Shown here: positions 21,990 to 34,509 of the stretch, piece after piece
How the letters are laid out: every line of letters starts with the position of its first letter
Numbering within the stretch: position 1 is the stretch's first letter
Assembly (NCBI GenBank): GCA_032768795.1
Contig: CP136492.1
Coordinates: forward strand, 1,612,001-1,676,000
Length of the DNA stretch: 64,000 bases
Origin: Tremella fuciformis
Lineage: Eukaryota > Basidiomycota > Tremellomycetes > Tremellales > Tremellaceae
Direction of reading: 5' to 3'
Made by a program: the position numbers and the translations under genes
The notes under the pieces: model-generated
What the model saw: the letters and a program-made list of their open reading frames with translations, nothing else
Told to the model about the DNA's origin: nothing
The model's database searches: none

Positions 21990-23754
21990 ATGCTCGGGGG
22001 GTGGGCACCGCTCGCGGCGGTCCTCGTCGGCGCGGTGACGGTCGGCGCGCAGGATCCGGGGCCGGGGCACTTTTTCTTCCAATGGCCGACCATGACCAGC
22101 CAGTGCGACGTGAGTCGTTCCAGCTAGCGGAATCTGCTCGTCAAGCTGACCAGGCCAGGTCATTGACCTCACTTGGACCGGAGGCTCGCCGCCATTCACC
22201 ATCTTCCTCATGTGAGCGAGCCGGCTCTCAGCCTTGAGTCGATGATTGACCGCAGCCCCACCTTTGGGCAGCCCTTCATCTTCCCCGTCAATTCGACATA
22301 CTACGACTCGGCCACCGGCAACGGCTCTTACCCCGTGCGCCGCCCCACCCAGACCACGCGTACCGATCAGCTGAGACGCAGATCCATCTGCAGATGAACC
22401 AGGGCACATACTACGTCGCCATGGTGGCCGACGCCAACGGGCTCGGCTCGGGCGGGTCGTCCGAGATCCAGGTGGTGCAGAACTCACAGAGAACCGCATG
22501 CCTCAATACGGCCAGCCAAAACCAGACGGCCAACCAGTTCACGTTTGACGTTGCGGGGCAGGCCAAGCAGTGCTTCGAGGGGCTCGAGGTGGCGTGGACG
22601 GGCGACTCGTCCGGCGCGCCGTATAACTTTACGATCGTCCCTCTCGACCAGGGCTTCTATGCGTTCGATGTGGCTGCCGAGGGAGGAAGGAGCTATATCA
22701 ACGACTGGCAGATGAACCTGACTACGGGGCAGCGTTTCACCGTGATGATGAAGTGAGTCACGCGGCTGACATTACACGAACACGAACACGAAGGGCTGAT
22801 GGCAGCAACAAGAATGGGTATGGTCGAGGAGGTACAGCGGGCATCTACCAAGTGGCCAACTCCACCCGTACAGCCTGCATTTCCGAGACGGCCGCAGCGA
22901 CGGGCTCGTGGCCCATAGGACTAGCTACGAACACACTGGCCGTGGCGACCCAGCCTGTTGACAGCGGATCAAAAGGTCTCTCTGGCGGAGCGATAGCCGG
23001 CGTGGTCATCGGGGTCATTGCCGCTTTGCTCATCGTCGCTGGTCTCGTATTCTGGCTATTGAGAAGGCGGAAGAGGCGGGGGGAGCAAGACGAGATGAAA
23101 CGCCCGGCGTCGGTGGACCTGGGCGAGGACGAGGATGGGCACGACCCGTATGCCAACCCCCAGGCGGCCCCGATGATCGAGCCGTACCGCCCTGTGGGCT
23201 CCTTCGTCGTGCCGACCCACCGCGAGAGCTCGCCGCCCGAGGAGTCGAGATCCTCCTCGTACCCGACGGACTCTGGATCTTTCGTCCCAGCAGGCGCGGC
23301 AGAAGCAACGCGCGACAGCTCGTACGTCGAGGAGGAAAGCGGACCTGGTATGGCCGGACCACTCCCGTCCAAATCGACTCGTCCGTTCCCTGCTCGACCT
23401 TTGTCCCACCGTGTGTCCGGTACAGAAACGACCCGCATTTCGCAGTCCCAGCGCGACAGCGGCAAAGGTGCAACTAGCACCAACGTGAGCGGGGCAGAGG
23501 CAAGCGCAGGGATGGCCCATGGCAGTATGCGTCTCGCCAACCCAGACTCGCCGACCACTTCGTCCCTCCCTTCACCCACACCCCGCACCCGGCGATCCAT
23601 GGCGACGGACACCTCGTCGCCCCGAGGACCGACGTTCAGGCGGCATGAAGATGCGGGGCGAGTATCGTACACCGAGCCAGACGACGTGGTGGACCTCCCG
23701 CCGCTATATACAGAAGTGCCCCGGGACGGGCCGCGTCCAGGCGAGGGGGGATGA
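21990..23754 (+). CDS. Secreted single-pass membrane protein with Ser/Pro-rich cytoplasmic tail
   Basis: Spliced gene. ATG at 21990 gives a signal peptide (MLGGWAPLAAVLVGAVTVGA) followed by QDPGPGHFFFQWPTMTSQC. The extracellular part has two related beta-rich stretches with several Asn-Xaa-Ser/Thr sites and paired cysteines (VIDLTWTGGSPPFTIFLI; then CFEGLEVAWTGDSSGAPYNF). A single membrane helix follows, GAIAGVVIGVIAALLIVAGL with VFWLL, then a stop-transfer RRRKRRG. The tail of over 200 residues is rich in Ser, Pro and Arg and ends PPLYTEVPRDGPRPGEGG, with a PPLY motif of the kind bound by WW-domain ubiquitin ligases. Introns of 44-49 nt occur in the 5' part. It resembles a widespread basidiomycete family of unknown function; a role as a cell-surface sensor is only a guess. 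Confidence 0.8.
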
Positions 23755-23875
23755 GTGCCGAGTTGGGTCCGGACATTCTGCATACATCATATCGTGGGCA
23801 AGTCGTGAGATGCATAATGTGTACTATACAGTACAGTACGTCGATTGTCGTGGGTCGTAGCTAGGATTTCACGAG

Positions 23876-24480
23876 TTACGCGAACCCCACTCGTTTTTTG
23901 GGCTTGTACAGAGCAGCGCTCGCCGGACCTCCCTTCTTCAGGCGCTTCTTCTCGCGCTCTTTCTCTCGTATGGCATCTTTCGCCCGGGCCTACTATCAGC
24001 CCCGCCTCACCCCCAACCATAGGACGTTGAGATAAAACGTACCAGTGCCAGGCCCTTCTCGGCCCGACGCCGCTCTTTCTCCCTCTTCCTCTCCTCCTTA
24101 TCCTTCTCCCCGCTCGAAGCACTCATCGATCCCTCTGGATCGTCATGAGTCTTGAGAGGAGGGACCAGCCTCGCGCGGCTCTTATCGAGCTTCGCGTCGA
24201 CCTTGGCAGAATGACTGTTCGTCACGCTCGATATGAGGCTCAGCAGTCCCGCCTGGTATAAGGTCAGCCCACTACCACTGTCCCACCCATCCATACAGAC
24301 AGACAGAGAGAGAAGCTCGAGACCCACCTTGTCTTCCATGAACTTTTTGCCCTTCTTCCCTGGTCCTCCTGCTTTCCGTCTCTTCCCTCCTCCTTTCGAG
24401 TTCTTCGACTCGGCATGGGAGTGCGATTGAGCCGCATTGGCGCCTGCTCGACTCGTGCTTGCTTCTGACGGCTCTGGCAT
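23876..24480 (-). CDS. Small Lys-rich protein, unknown function
   Basis: Three-exon gene of about 150 residues. The frame opens upstream from a TTG, so I take the ATG at 24480 (MPEPSEASTSRAGANAAQSH). Next comes a basic block GKRRKAGGPGKKGKKFMEDK, a short hydrophobic helix AGLLSLISSVTNSHSAKVDA, and a strongly charged Lys/Glu/Arg helix (KDKEERKREKERRRAEKGLA). The last exon ends LYKPKKRVGFA. The composition is that of small nucleolar or ribosome-biogenesis factors, but I do not recognise the family. It lies just upstream of the HOG1 3' end on the same strand. Confidence 0.7.
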
Positions 24481-24967
24481 CTCGTCTCTTAGCGTAGCTT
24501 GTTCCCATCGACATAGCAGGCTTTCCAAAATCCCAACTTCACTTCACCGGCAGTATCATCACGTGATACCACACCACACCCAGGCCGCGGCAATGTCCAT
24601 AATGGATGCACTCGTAAGGATATATAAGAAAAGCCTGCTTTGCCCCGACGTGCTGCGTGTATATGCTTGGACACATCTCCCACCTCTTATCGCTCCCGAC
24701 GTACGCTAAGAAACATGCAGATAACAAGGAAAAAAGGTCGGAAAGCAGAACCTGGAACGTGTGTTGCGAGAGGGGTTGAGAGGATGATGAATGAGGGTCG
24801 GGCTGATGACTTGGTGTGATAAAACTTCTGTTGTCTCTCTTTCTTCTCTGTGTCTCCTGGGCTCTTCTCTTCCGTGCCGCACACTGCCGAATGGAATGGT
24901 ACACATGATATCCCAAATGCCAATCTAAACTTCTTCGGTGAAATCGCAAGCAAGACGGACGAGAAAA
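24481..24967. other. Spacer between the Lys-rich gene and HOG1
   Basis: About 490 bp: promoter of the Lys-rich gene and 3' region of HOG1. It includes a GATATATAAGA motif near 24619 in + orientation, which lies away from any + strand start. No gene is supported. Confidence 0.45.
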
Positions 24968-26506
<1,539 letters not shown>

Positions 26507-27578
26507 GATGACTCGCTGGCTGGCTTATGTTGATGGTGGCGAGGTCTCTGCTGCTATCAGAAGCGTTCGAACGATAGACGAGATGAGAACGACGAAGGGG
26601 GTGTGCGTGGAGATGGCAGCGGTGAAGAACAGTCTAGAGAGAGGAGGAAGGGGAGGGAAGGGATCGGCAGATACCGAATGCAAGGGAAGGAAAAGGAAAA
26701 GGGGGCAGCGCAGGCCTGGATTCTGGTCTGATCCTGGCGTGGCACGCGGACTGACCTATCCTTCGGTGGCTACCGCTGGGTCTATCTGCAGTGGCGGGGA
26801 CTGTCGGGATGCAGAGGACGCCTGGGGATGGTCGGAGCAGGAGATGCCTCGCAAGATAAAGAAGGGAGGTGATGTGTCGACGTGCGAGTCCAGGTCTGAC
26901 CTTGGAATCGGGGTTGAGGGTCGGTTCGAGCGAGGATCGAGTGCTGCCGAGTGTGAGAACGGGCCGCTCTGCTCTGCTGGCGCACACAAAGGTCGCGTCG
27001 GGGTCCGAGGTGGTGTAGCTGACTAGTACAGAAAAAGAGAAGAGGGTCGAGCAAGAGGTGATAATCTCTGAGAGGTTGGCTGCTGTTCTCTATGGCTGGC
27101 TGGCAGTCTCGATCCCAAAGCAGCTGGCTCTCTCTCTTTCAGGGACACACAACACACGAGGCCCTCTCTCTCTGTCTCTCTCGCCTCTCATCGGCCTCTG
27201 GCGGCATTAACATATATTTCCGAATTTGGCTATTTCTCCTTCCGATTCCCACAACCACAAACTGGCGCGTATAAGATCCACACGTCAGCGGCGCCATCGA
27301 CATACCCCGGACAGCAGTGTCTCCATCGACGATACAAAGCATGGCTATTGGGCTGCATTTGTCGCACACCTCGCTCACTGTGCTGCTACATGAAACGCTG
27401 GCAGTCAGTCGCAGCCTCGAGCAAAATTTACATCTCTCCGGTGCTCCAAGCTAGTGGCCGGCCTGGAACACGTTCGGCAGGCGTCATTCGGCGTGCTTCC
27501 CGAGGGCCTACATAGGCGGTGTCCGCCGTTGTAACATTTTGAAGCTGAATGGCAGCCGTTTGGAGCACCATGCATGCC
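26507..27578. other. HOG1 upstream region
   Basis: About 1.07 kb between the HOG1 start and the OPA3 stop. It is strongly strand-asymmetric: purine-rich on + at 26630-26710, and CT-rich at 27127-27190 (CTCTCTCTGTCTCTCTCGCC). On the HOG1 strand this gives long polypyrimidine and polypurine tracts, as often seen in fungal 5' leaders. A + strand open frame of 184 codons at 26472-27026 lacks any recognisable motif and overlaps the HOG1 start; I do not call it a gene. Confidence 0.5.
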
Positions 27579-28710
27579 TCACAGGTCTGTCCTGGATATG
27601 TTTGGCGGCTCAGGTATGGGCGGGAGAGGAGCAGGAGGCAGGTCGTGCCGGTGACCATGACCGACGACCTCTCTACCTGTCGGCGCGAGCAAAGGCATAA
27701 CCTCGCCTATACCCTCTCCATGCCCCAGACTCAACCAGCCCGTACGCAAACCGTTCGTCACCACTGTGCTGAGCACCTGCTCGAATTTATCGCTCCTGCA
27801 AGATCAGCCAAGATCATTCAGTCGATCATCCGTCGATCTGTGTGCGCGAAAAAGGGAATAGGAGGGGGATCTTCAGGCTCTGACTCACCTATCTCGTATC
27901 TCTTCCATGCTCTTCTCCATCTGTCTCGCCTCTAGTAGACCCCGAATACCCTTGACCTCTTCTTCCAGATTGTCCAGCCGCTCAGCAACTTCGTCTCGCC
28001 GTTTCCCTTCTTTCCTTGAGGACCGCCATGTTTCGCCCACTATGATGCCGGCTCCTACTAAGAAGAGAAATGATTCGGCTAATGCTGTCGCACCGTTTTG
28101 TATAGCTCTGATTGTCAGCTTCTCAAGTGATTCGGCAGGGAAGGGGGAAAGGGGACGGCGCGAAGCTGGTGCAGGACGGATCTGGTGTCTGTAGCGAGGG
28201 TCTGCCAGATACCAAGGAGTGACCGTGACACGGCTAAGAATGTCGCCTCACCTTACATCGTTCAATGGTTTGATGTTCTTCGCCTCCTCATTGAGCAGAC
28301 CCATGCGCATTCGTGCTTCTGTCCGGTGCATCGTCTACTTGTCAGCTCCTGTATAACTTCTGGCAGACAGCTGACCTGTGCGAGGCCTATGCATATCTTG
28401 CGGAAAGTCTCGTGTCTGCTTGTCAGAAGCTAGCCTCATATGTCTTCGCGAAGGATAGAGAAGAGAAAGGGGTGCCGAGCATCCCAGAGCAATGCCCCGC
28501 GGAGGGAGTCGCCCTGGCCACTTCGAACGACCAGTAGGGAGTTCCTCGACAAAATACATTGCCTTGGGAGGTTAAAAACTCACTCGGCTGCTTGCGCTTT
28601 GATGGTGTTTGATATAGGTTTCGCCAATGTCTGCCACTCAGCTCTCCGCCTCCTCGTGCGCGAAGCAGACTCACCCTTACGGCCAAGCTGAAGATCTTGA
28701 CCGACGCCAT
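27579..28710 (-). CDS. OPA3: OPA3-like mitochondrial protein
   Basis: Minus-strand gene in at least five short exons. The true ATG is at 28710 (MASVKIFSLAVR). The second exon, TLAKPISNTIKAQAAE, is the hallmark N-terminal block of OPA3 proteins, which lie in or on mitochondrial membranes and affect lipid and organelle morphology. After an exon with MHRTEARMRMGLLNEEAKNI comes the conserved hydrophobic segment NGATALAESFLFLVGAGIIV, then a charged coiled-coil (RRDEVAERLDNLEEEVKGIR). The final exon adds a tail with a Pro-rich end (LPPAPLPPIPEPPNISRTDL). The coiled-coil and Pro-rich tail are fungal-type extensions. Confidence 0.88.
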
Positions 28711-29240
28711 CACTATCTGTCCATACTACTGATCCCAGCTCGCTTTAACTATCGTGCTATGAATGTTCACCGTCGTGTAGCTCTTGCGTCACAAGGAGAG
28801 TCGCTTCTGCAGACGACCACGACTCGGCTCGGCTTGACGACACGCCTCCGGCGACCCGGGGCTCCATCTCGTTAGGCTCGAGCATAAGGGTATGAGGAGC
28901 CTATCGACAGGCACGAACCGGCAAGGCCTCGTGCCGGCTTGACCACCTAATCCTCGCACGTTGTTCTGATGTAACTTTGGCTATGGGTCATGGCAGCAGG
29001 TCAGCGGCAGCGGCAGTGGACAGCGGACACCGACCAGCCAAGGGAAGAGCAGAGCATCAACGGGCACAGGGCAGAGGAAGGACGGGTGATGTCATGCCAT
29101 ACTGTACCACGCCATGTCTGGTTCTCGCCGCTCAGCACGCATGTGCGCGGCATCATTCATCAGCTCCGTCGTCTTTGATCTTTTGACAATCCTATTCATT
29201 CTCCTTACCAGACTGTACCGAAAGACAACCAGAATCAACA
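28711..29240. other. Divergent spacer OPA3/small mitochondrial protein
   Basis: About 530 bp between two divergent starts. It has several short GC-rich inverted segments (for example GGCACGAACCGGCAAGGCC at about 28910) but no gene or clear TATA box. Confidence 0.45.
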
Positions 29241-29715
29241 ATGGTCTTTGTCAGAGCTGCCGCTCGCACGCTTCCGCGTAACGCCAAGCAGGCTGTGGGT
29301 CTCGCCTAGAACACAATGGCATCCCTGACAGGCAGAGACGATACGCCAGCACGATCCCGCCTAACCCGCCACCGGCCGGTGCGGGCGGTCCTCCAGCCAG
29401 CAACAGTGAGGAGCCCTCTCCATCCAATCGCGGATGCGTATAGAAGTAGAATCTGACACCAGACACGGTTCTGTATGGCGGTGGCGCCTTGGTCGCGGCT
29501 GGCCTCGTGTACTACTTCTTCGCGGGCGGCAACAAATCCGCTACGCAGGGGCAGGCCGAGAAGCTCCAAGGGCAGGCCGCGGGCAAAGTGAGTCCCACTA
29601 TCTCAGCTACCCGATAAATAATGGGAGCTGAGGACGATAGGCCGCCGAGCTCCAAGGCAAGGCCAAGGGCGCTTACGAGTCTGCCAAAGGTGAGATCAAG
29701 AAGGCCGCGAGTTAG
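29241..29715 (+). CDS. Small mitochondrial membrane protein, unknown function
   Basis: Four short exons giving about 100 residues. The N-terminus MVFVRAAARTLPRNAKQA, joined to RRYAST, looks like a mitochondrial presequence with an RRYAS-type cleavage site. After a Pro/Gly linker there is one membrane helix, TVLYGGGALVAAGLVYYFFA, then repeated Gln/Lys/Ala units (QAEKLQGQAAGKAAELQGKA) ending GEIKKAAS. The first intron contains an in-frame TAG, so without splicing the frame would end after 22 codons. Small fungal proteins of this layout are sometimes named calcofluor-white-hypersensitive precursors; the function is not established here. Confidence 0.72.
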
Positions 29716-29923
29716 TCTGTTCGACTGGAGTATGATTGGTCCACGGATCCACGAGGGAGTCTGAATGAAGTGTCGCTAGGAGTGTGGAGGAGAGCTACAC
29801 GGTATGCATGTACCATTGTGTCACGGCACAGCCACAAAGCATTAACATCTATATCAAGATACCATCTCCATCAATCCTCGTCAAAGTTCTCATTACATCT
29901 CAACTTGAGTCCACCCCAGAGAC

Positions 29924-31262
29924 CTAGGCAGTCTTGACCGCGCCGAGCTTGATGAACTGGTCGACCGTGTCTTTGGTCGACTGCTCAAGGGTGATGTCTG
30001 TGCATCAGCCAAAGCTAGCTCAACTGGCCAGGCGGACTTACACTTCAGGCCAAGCTCCTTGACCGACTTGCTCGCGTCGAGCTTGTATGACCCCTTCGAC
30101 AGCGGTGTCTGGCCTTCCGGCGCGTGCTGCGGGATCGCTCCGGCCTTGACAAGCTCTGGGTAGTTGGCAGCTGTGATCTCGGCGATGGTGTCGAAGTCGA
30201 ACAGTCCAGCGGAGATGAGGAAGCGGCCGGTGACGTGGCGCGAGATGGACTCGTACAGTGCGTTGGCAACATCGCGGACCTGTTCGTCAGCTCCATTCCA
30301 CTCGGGATCAGCTCCCAAAGGACTCACGTCGATCCAGCCGCTGTACAGCGTGTCGGGCACCTTGTTAGCGCTCCCGGCGACAGTGGCGTTGTACAGGTTG
30401 AGTGTCGAGATGTCGCCGCTGGTTGCAGCGTCGGCGGAGGCGATGTGGTATGCCGGGCCGTTGATTACTGTATATACTAAGCAGTTGTCTCGCATACACT
30501 TAGGGGACATACCTGGCGGGTTGAGCGTGGCGAGCGAGAACGGCGCACCGAGTTTCTTGTGAGTTTCGATACCGGCGAGCTCGGCGTACTTCTTGGAGGC
30601 GCAATACCACAGTCCACGGACCATCCTGCGCGGTTAGCCCCACGACTTGCATTTTTCAGTGGAAAACTTACCCTCCGTCGTCTTGTGCGTTCTCGGCGTC
30701 TTCCTCACTGACAGGGAGCCAGTCGGCCTCGGTGTACGTCTTGTCGATCTCGTAGAATGGGCGGTCGATGTCGAAGACGGCCGCACAGGACGAAACAATC
30801 GACACGGCTTTGATGTCTGTCGTCAGCATTGCTTCGAACAACTCTGCAAGAAGGCAGCTTCACTGGAAAACTTGGCGGCCTGCTCGATGACGTTGATCGT
30901 GCCCTTGACAGCAGGGTCGCGGTACGCGCTCCATGTCTCACCGTTGAGGTGCCACGGCGAAGCACAGTGGGCGATCTTCTCATCAGCTACATCCGCGTTG
31001 AGGAGTGCAGAGCCTGTGAGATGCTCACAGCGTCGACCTGCTTGAGGCCCTCGCTAAAGTCGCCCGCGGCGAGGTCCGAGACGATCACATAGCTGATCTT
31101 GCCCTCGTCGCGCGCCTTGCTCAGTGCCGGCAGGGCAAGCGTGGCATCGCCCTTGGACGCAGAGCGCACGGAACCGACGACGGTCCAGCCCTCGGAGAGG
31201 AACTTGATAGCTGTGTGCACGGCGACAAAGCCGTTCAGGCCAGTGATGAGGACGGCAGGCAT
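29924..31262 (-). CDS. NAD(P)-dependent reductase 1 (extended SDR, Gre2/DFR-like)
   Basis: Six or so exons, about 345 residues. The start MPAVLITGLNGFVAVHTAIK has the Rossmann motif GLNGFVA of extended short-chain dehydrogenases. Further landmarks: VRSASKGDATLALP, AHCASPWHLNGETWSAYRDP, the strand VSIVSSCAAV with the catalytic Ser region, the active-site YxxxK in LWYCASKKYAE, the ATLNPP turn, GPAYHIA, and RDVANALYESISRHVTGRFL. It ends FIKLGAVKTA. The family is that of dihydroflavonol-4-reductase, aldehyde and methylglyoxal (Gre2) reductases; the substrate is unknown. The gene is one of five paralogs in the window and is most similar to the copy at 54136. A TATA motif lies about 100 bp upstream. 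Confidence 0.88.
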
Positions 31263-31745
31263 GGCGTGGGAGTCTAAGTGGTTCGGTGGTCGGTAGAGTG
31301 GTTGTTAGTAAGTTGGGATCGGGAAGCTGGGGATGAGGACTCTGTGAGGCTGAGCAGGGGGGTTTATATCATTTTTCATGGCCGACCTCGCCAAGTGGAG
31401 AGCGGTGGAGATGTCGAGCACGTCCAGCGGCAAAGGGTGAATCACCATGCGCGCCAGGCGGAGAGTCGAGATCTCTCCACCTCCGCCAATCTCCGCCAAT
31501 GCCCGTCGGCCGCCTCCACTCACAAGCCTCCACCTAAAGGCCTGTCCTCCACTGAACAGCTTCTGCTACGGAAAAGCATCCTCTGTCTTCCGTGTTGCAA
31601 GCTCGGAACAGCACTTCAGATGCATCAAGATCGCCGCGTTTCGGCCTTGTGCCTGTCGGCGCCGCGCACGGTCGTCAAAGGACTCGGCATGACCTCCTTT
31701 CAAACGTCATAGCATCGCCGACCCTGGGCCCCTCGGACAGAAACA
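31263..31745. other. Spacer: reductase 1 promoter and ferric reductase 3' region
   Basis: About 480 bp. It holds the reductase 1 promoter and a short direct repeat CCGCCAATCTCCGCCAATG at about 31482. No gene is supported. Confidence 0.5.
31363..31370 (-). promoter_or_regulatory. TATA box of reductase 1
   Basis: On the minus strand the sequence reads GATATAAACC, about 100 bp before the ATG at 31262. This position is typical for fungal TATA-driven, inducible genes. Confidence 0.55.
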
Positions 31746-34159
31746 TCACCAGTCAAAGCTCTCCTCGGCGAACATGACCCGTGATCCCCCTCGGCCATGA
31801 CTGGCCACCAGCTCTCGCACCGTGCGATTCATGGCAGGCGGCCTACAAACAAACACCAGCATGCCCGACCCGGCTTCGGCGCTCGTTGAGCACTCGTGTT
31901 GGATGATGGTCGGAAGATCAAGCCGTTCGCCCACAACGATCTGAACATCGACATCGGCGTCCGCCCAGCCACTCGCTCCTGCGGATTGACCGGGTCTGGG
32001 CGTATGTGCCCGGACAATGTCCTCGACAGCCTCGACGAGCTTGGCGGACCGCGCGCTCCAGTAGAGCGAGACTCTGCGACTTCCGCCACGGCCTGCTCCG
32101 CCAAGGATGGCCGGTAAGCACGCGGTGATGCCCACTCCGCCTGCGATACATACAAGATGCGGGAAGTCGCTCGTCCATGCGGAAAAGCCGAGCTTCCAGT
32201 CCCGCGTAATCGTCGTGACAGGATAACCATACGACCCCTCAACCAGCACGGGAAGGGAGAGGGGCTTTCCCGCGTCCATCTCACTGACCAGGCGGTCGAG
32301 CTCACGCGTGACGCCTTTCTGGACGCGGACGAGAAGCGTCACGCCTTGCGATTCTTGCCGAGTTCCAGACTGCACGAGCTCTTGCTCTGCTTTGAGCTCC
32401 TGATGATCGCTGTGCGGGTCATTGATGGCCGTCGAGAGTTGCGCGTCGGTCTCGGTGCCTTCGGAGTACTTGCGCTCAAAGCTGGGGGTCGATGGATCTG
32501 TCGATGCGCTGAGCATTGGAGGGGGACCGGCGAGGTCGATGACGGAGAAGGGGTGGTTCTCCCATGGCCGATTCGTGAGGGTCGGCCTCCACAGCAAGGA
32601 CGGGAAGTACACAAAAGCATAGCCGGAGCAGTGGACCCCGGGGATATCGACACGAAGGTAGTCGTTGTCGATACGATACACGGTGGCTCGCTTGACGCCA
32701 CTGAACAAGCATCGGACCATACGAAGTGCGCGGTCGAAGCCCCAGAACACAGCGGCGATAATGATCCAGTTCTCGTAGCCCCACTGGCGGTCGTACCGCC
32801 ACACAATGTGCGCCCAGCATCCCCAGATGACCAGGATGGACAAGAGAATGTGCACAACCAAAAAAAGCTCGTATGCAGCTTGTCGAAGCGGGCGGACAGA
32901 AACAACGAGCAGAATCGACATGGCGAGCGTGGCGACGATGCCCGCGATCCAGTACGGCACCGCCGACTCGGTGTACAGGGTGCCAGCCGATTGGTACTCC
33001 TGGAGGTACATGGCCGAATGTAGACATGCCTCGATCGTGGCCACCCACGCCACTGTCTTGTGCAGCCCGAGGAAAGTCGGATACGGCCAGTCTGTCAGCC
33101 AGAGGAGCACGTTGTTGCGCCCCGCGTAGAGGATGAGCACGGCGATGTTCGCGAAGCTCACTGCGCCGGCGCGATTGGCGATGTACACGAAGATCTCGGC
33201 GGACCGGGTGGACCACCACGCGTTCGGCTGGACCGAGCGGAAGCCGACCGCGCAGAGGATGATGTTAATGCCGACGATGTACAGGTGAAAGATGGCGTTC
33301 CCGCGCGGCTGGCTCAACAGGCGGCCGACCAGTGGCGCTGTCACATGCCGGCCCAGCAGTGGCCGGTCAATGATGGTCGCGTGGAACAACGATACGAGCT
33401 TGGCGGGCCACGGGAGGAAGCGCAAGAGCGAGGCGGCTATTGGGATCGCGCAGCAGGTGACGACAAGGATGATTCTCGGACATGAGCCGAACTCAACAAT
33501 TTCCTCCCAGTAGTCACGTACGAAGTCATCGAATGGAGCTTCTCCTGCCACTGGAAATTGCCGCAGATGTTCTCGTACGGAATGTACACGTCGTCTCCTA
33601 TCAATGCCACAGACGTCAAGGGCTCGCTCGTATTCTGCTCTGACGTCGGTGCCGAGGTGACACTCATGAGTGCTTCCTGATACGACATAGACGGAGCCGG
33701 CTGGTCTTTGGCGCTGCCGACGACGTTCTGTCCCCACCACTCTTCCCGCTCAGCGACGGAGACCGTACTGTCACACCGCTGCGACATGCAGTAGGCGACT
33801 GTCTGGAGGTACGGCGCGTTGTCAGCGATGCAGGCGAGACTCGGAGACATCGTCGCCGTCAGGTTACTGGTGCTGTTGGTCGTGCCGCCCATGTCCATCA
33901 TCGTGATCATGGACATGGACGACATGCCATCGTCCGAGTCGGACGTCGTGTCGTTGCAATAGAGGTACTTTGTGATGGCGTCTTGGCAGGCCGATGCGCA
34001 GATCGGGTTGTACATGTTGATGCCGTACCCGATGAGCCCATGCCGTGCGTAGCCGGTCGAGACGGGGGTGACGGCCATGCTGGGGAGACAGCATATCGTC
34101 AAGAGAAGGAGCAGTCCCAAGATCCGGCTGGACATTCTGTCATGCGGCACGAGCGACAT
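31746..34159 (-). CDS. Ferric/cupric reductase, Fre family
   Basis: Long gene for a plasma-membrane flavocytochrome that reduces extracellular Fe3+ or Cu2+ using cytosolic NADPH. Start MSLVPHDRMSSRILGLLLLL has a signal peptide; the extracellular domain has Cys pairs and a Met/Ser-rich stretch. A 47-nt intron at 33475-33521 (GTACGT donor) joins the first frame to the second. The transmembrane domain then shows two HX13H pairs that would bind the two hemes (HKTVAW to CLH; VVHILLS to CWAH). The FAD motif is NHPFSVIDLAG, the NADPH motif is AGGVGITACLPAILGG, and the C-terminus FAEESFDW is the usual end of the family. An acidic-Ser insert of about 60 residues lies after HPFSVID. It sits between two SDR reductase paralogs on the same strand. 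Confidence 0.92.
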
Positions 34160-34509
34160 GATTGCACAGTCGAGGTGTAAGCAGTCAAATAGACCCGAGA
34201 GGACAAGGAGACTTGGGGCGGGCTATATGTGTGCTTCGTGCCGTCTTTGCCCGTGCAATGGCGACGACCTCTCATCTCATACCTCATACTTGATCAGTGA
34301 TCTCCGCTCTCCGTGGAGCTGAGCGATGGGACATCATGTTGGAGACGAAAGGACCAATGAGATCGGGGAGAATGACAGTCGCCACGGACGAGCATTACAG
34401 TCTCGCCCCTATGAGCCATTTTGTCATCTGCGCCCTTTGGTTCGCTTTTGATGCATTTTGATGATGGACAATGCCTAGGGATTTGTGCGTGTGCGTGCAT
34501 TAAGATGTG
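34160..34509. other. Ferric reductase promoter region
   Basis: About 350 bp upstream of the ferric reductase start. A weak TATA-like CACATATAGCC on the minus strand lies about 65 bp before the ATG. No other feature is recognised. Confidence 0.45.

Noticed and set aside
22845..23783. 312-codon open frame on - opposite the secreted membrane protein
   Set aside because: Antisense of a GC-rich coding region; the + strand frame has the signal peptide, membrane helix and sensible splicing.
32157..33023. 288-codon open frame on + opposite the ferric reductase
   Set aside because: Shadow of a strongly conserved gene on the minus strand; Arg/Asp/Val-rich with no domain.
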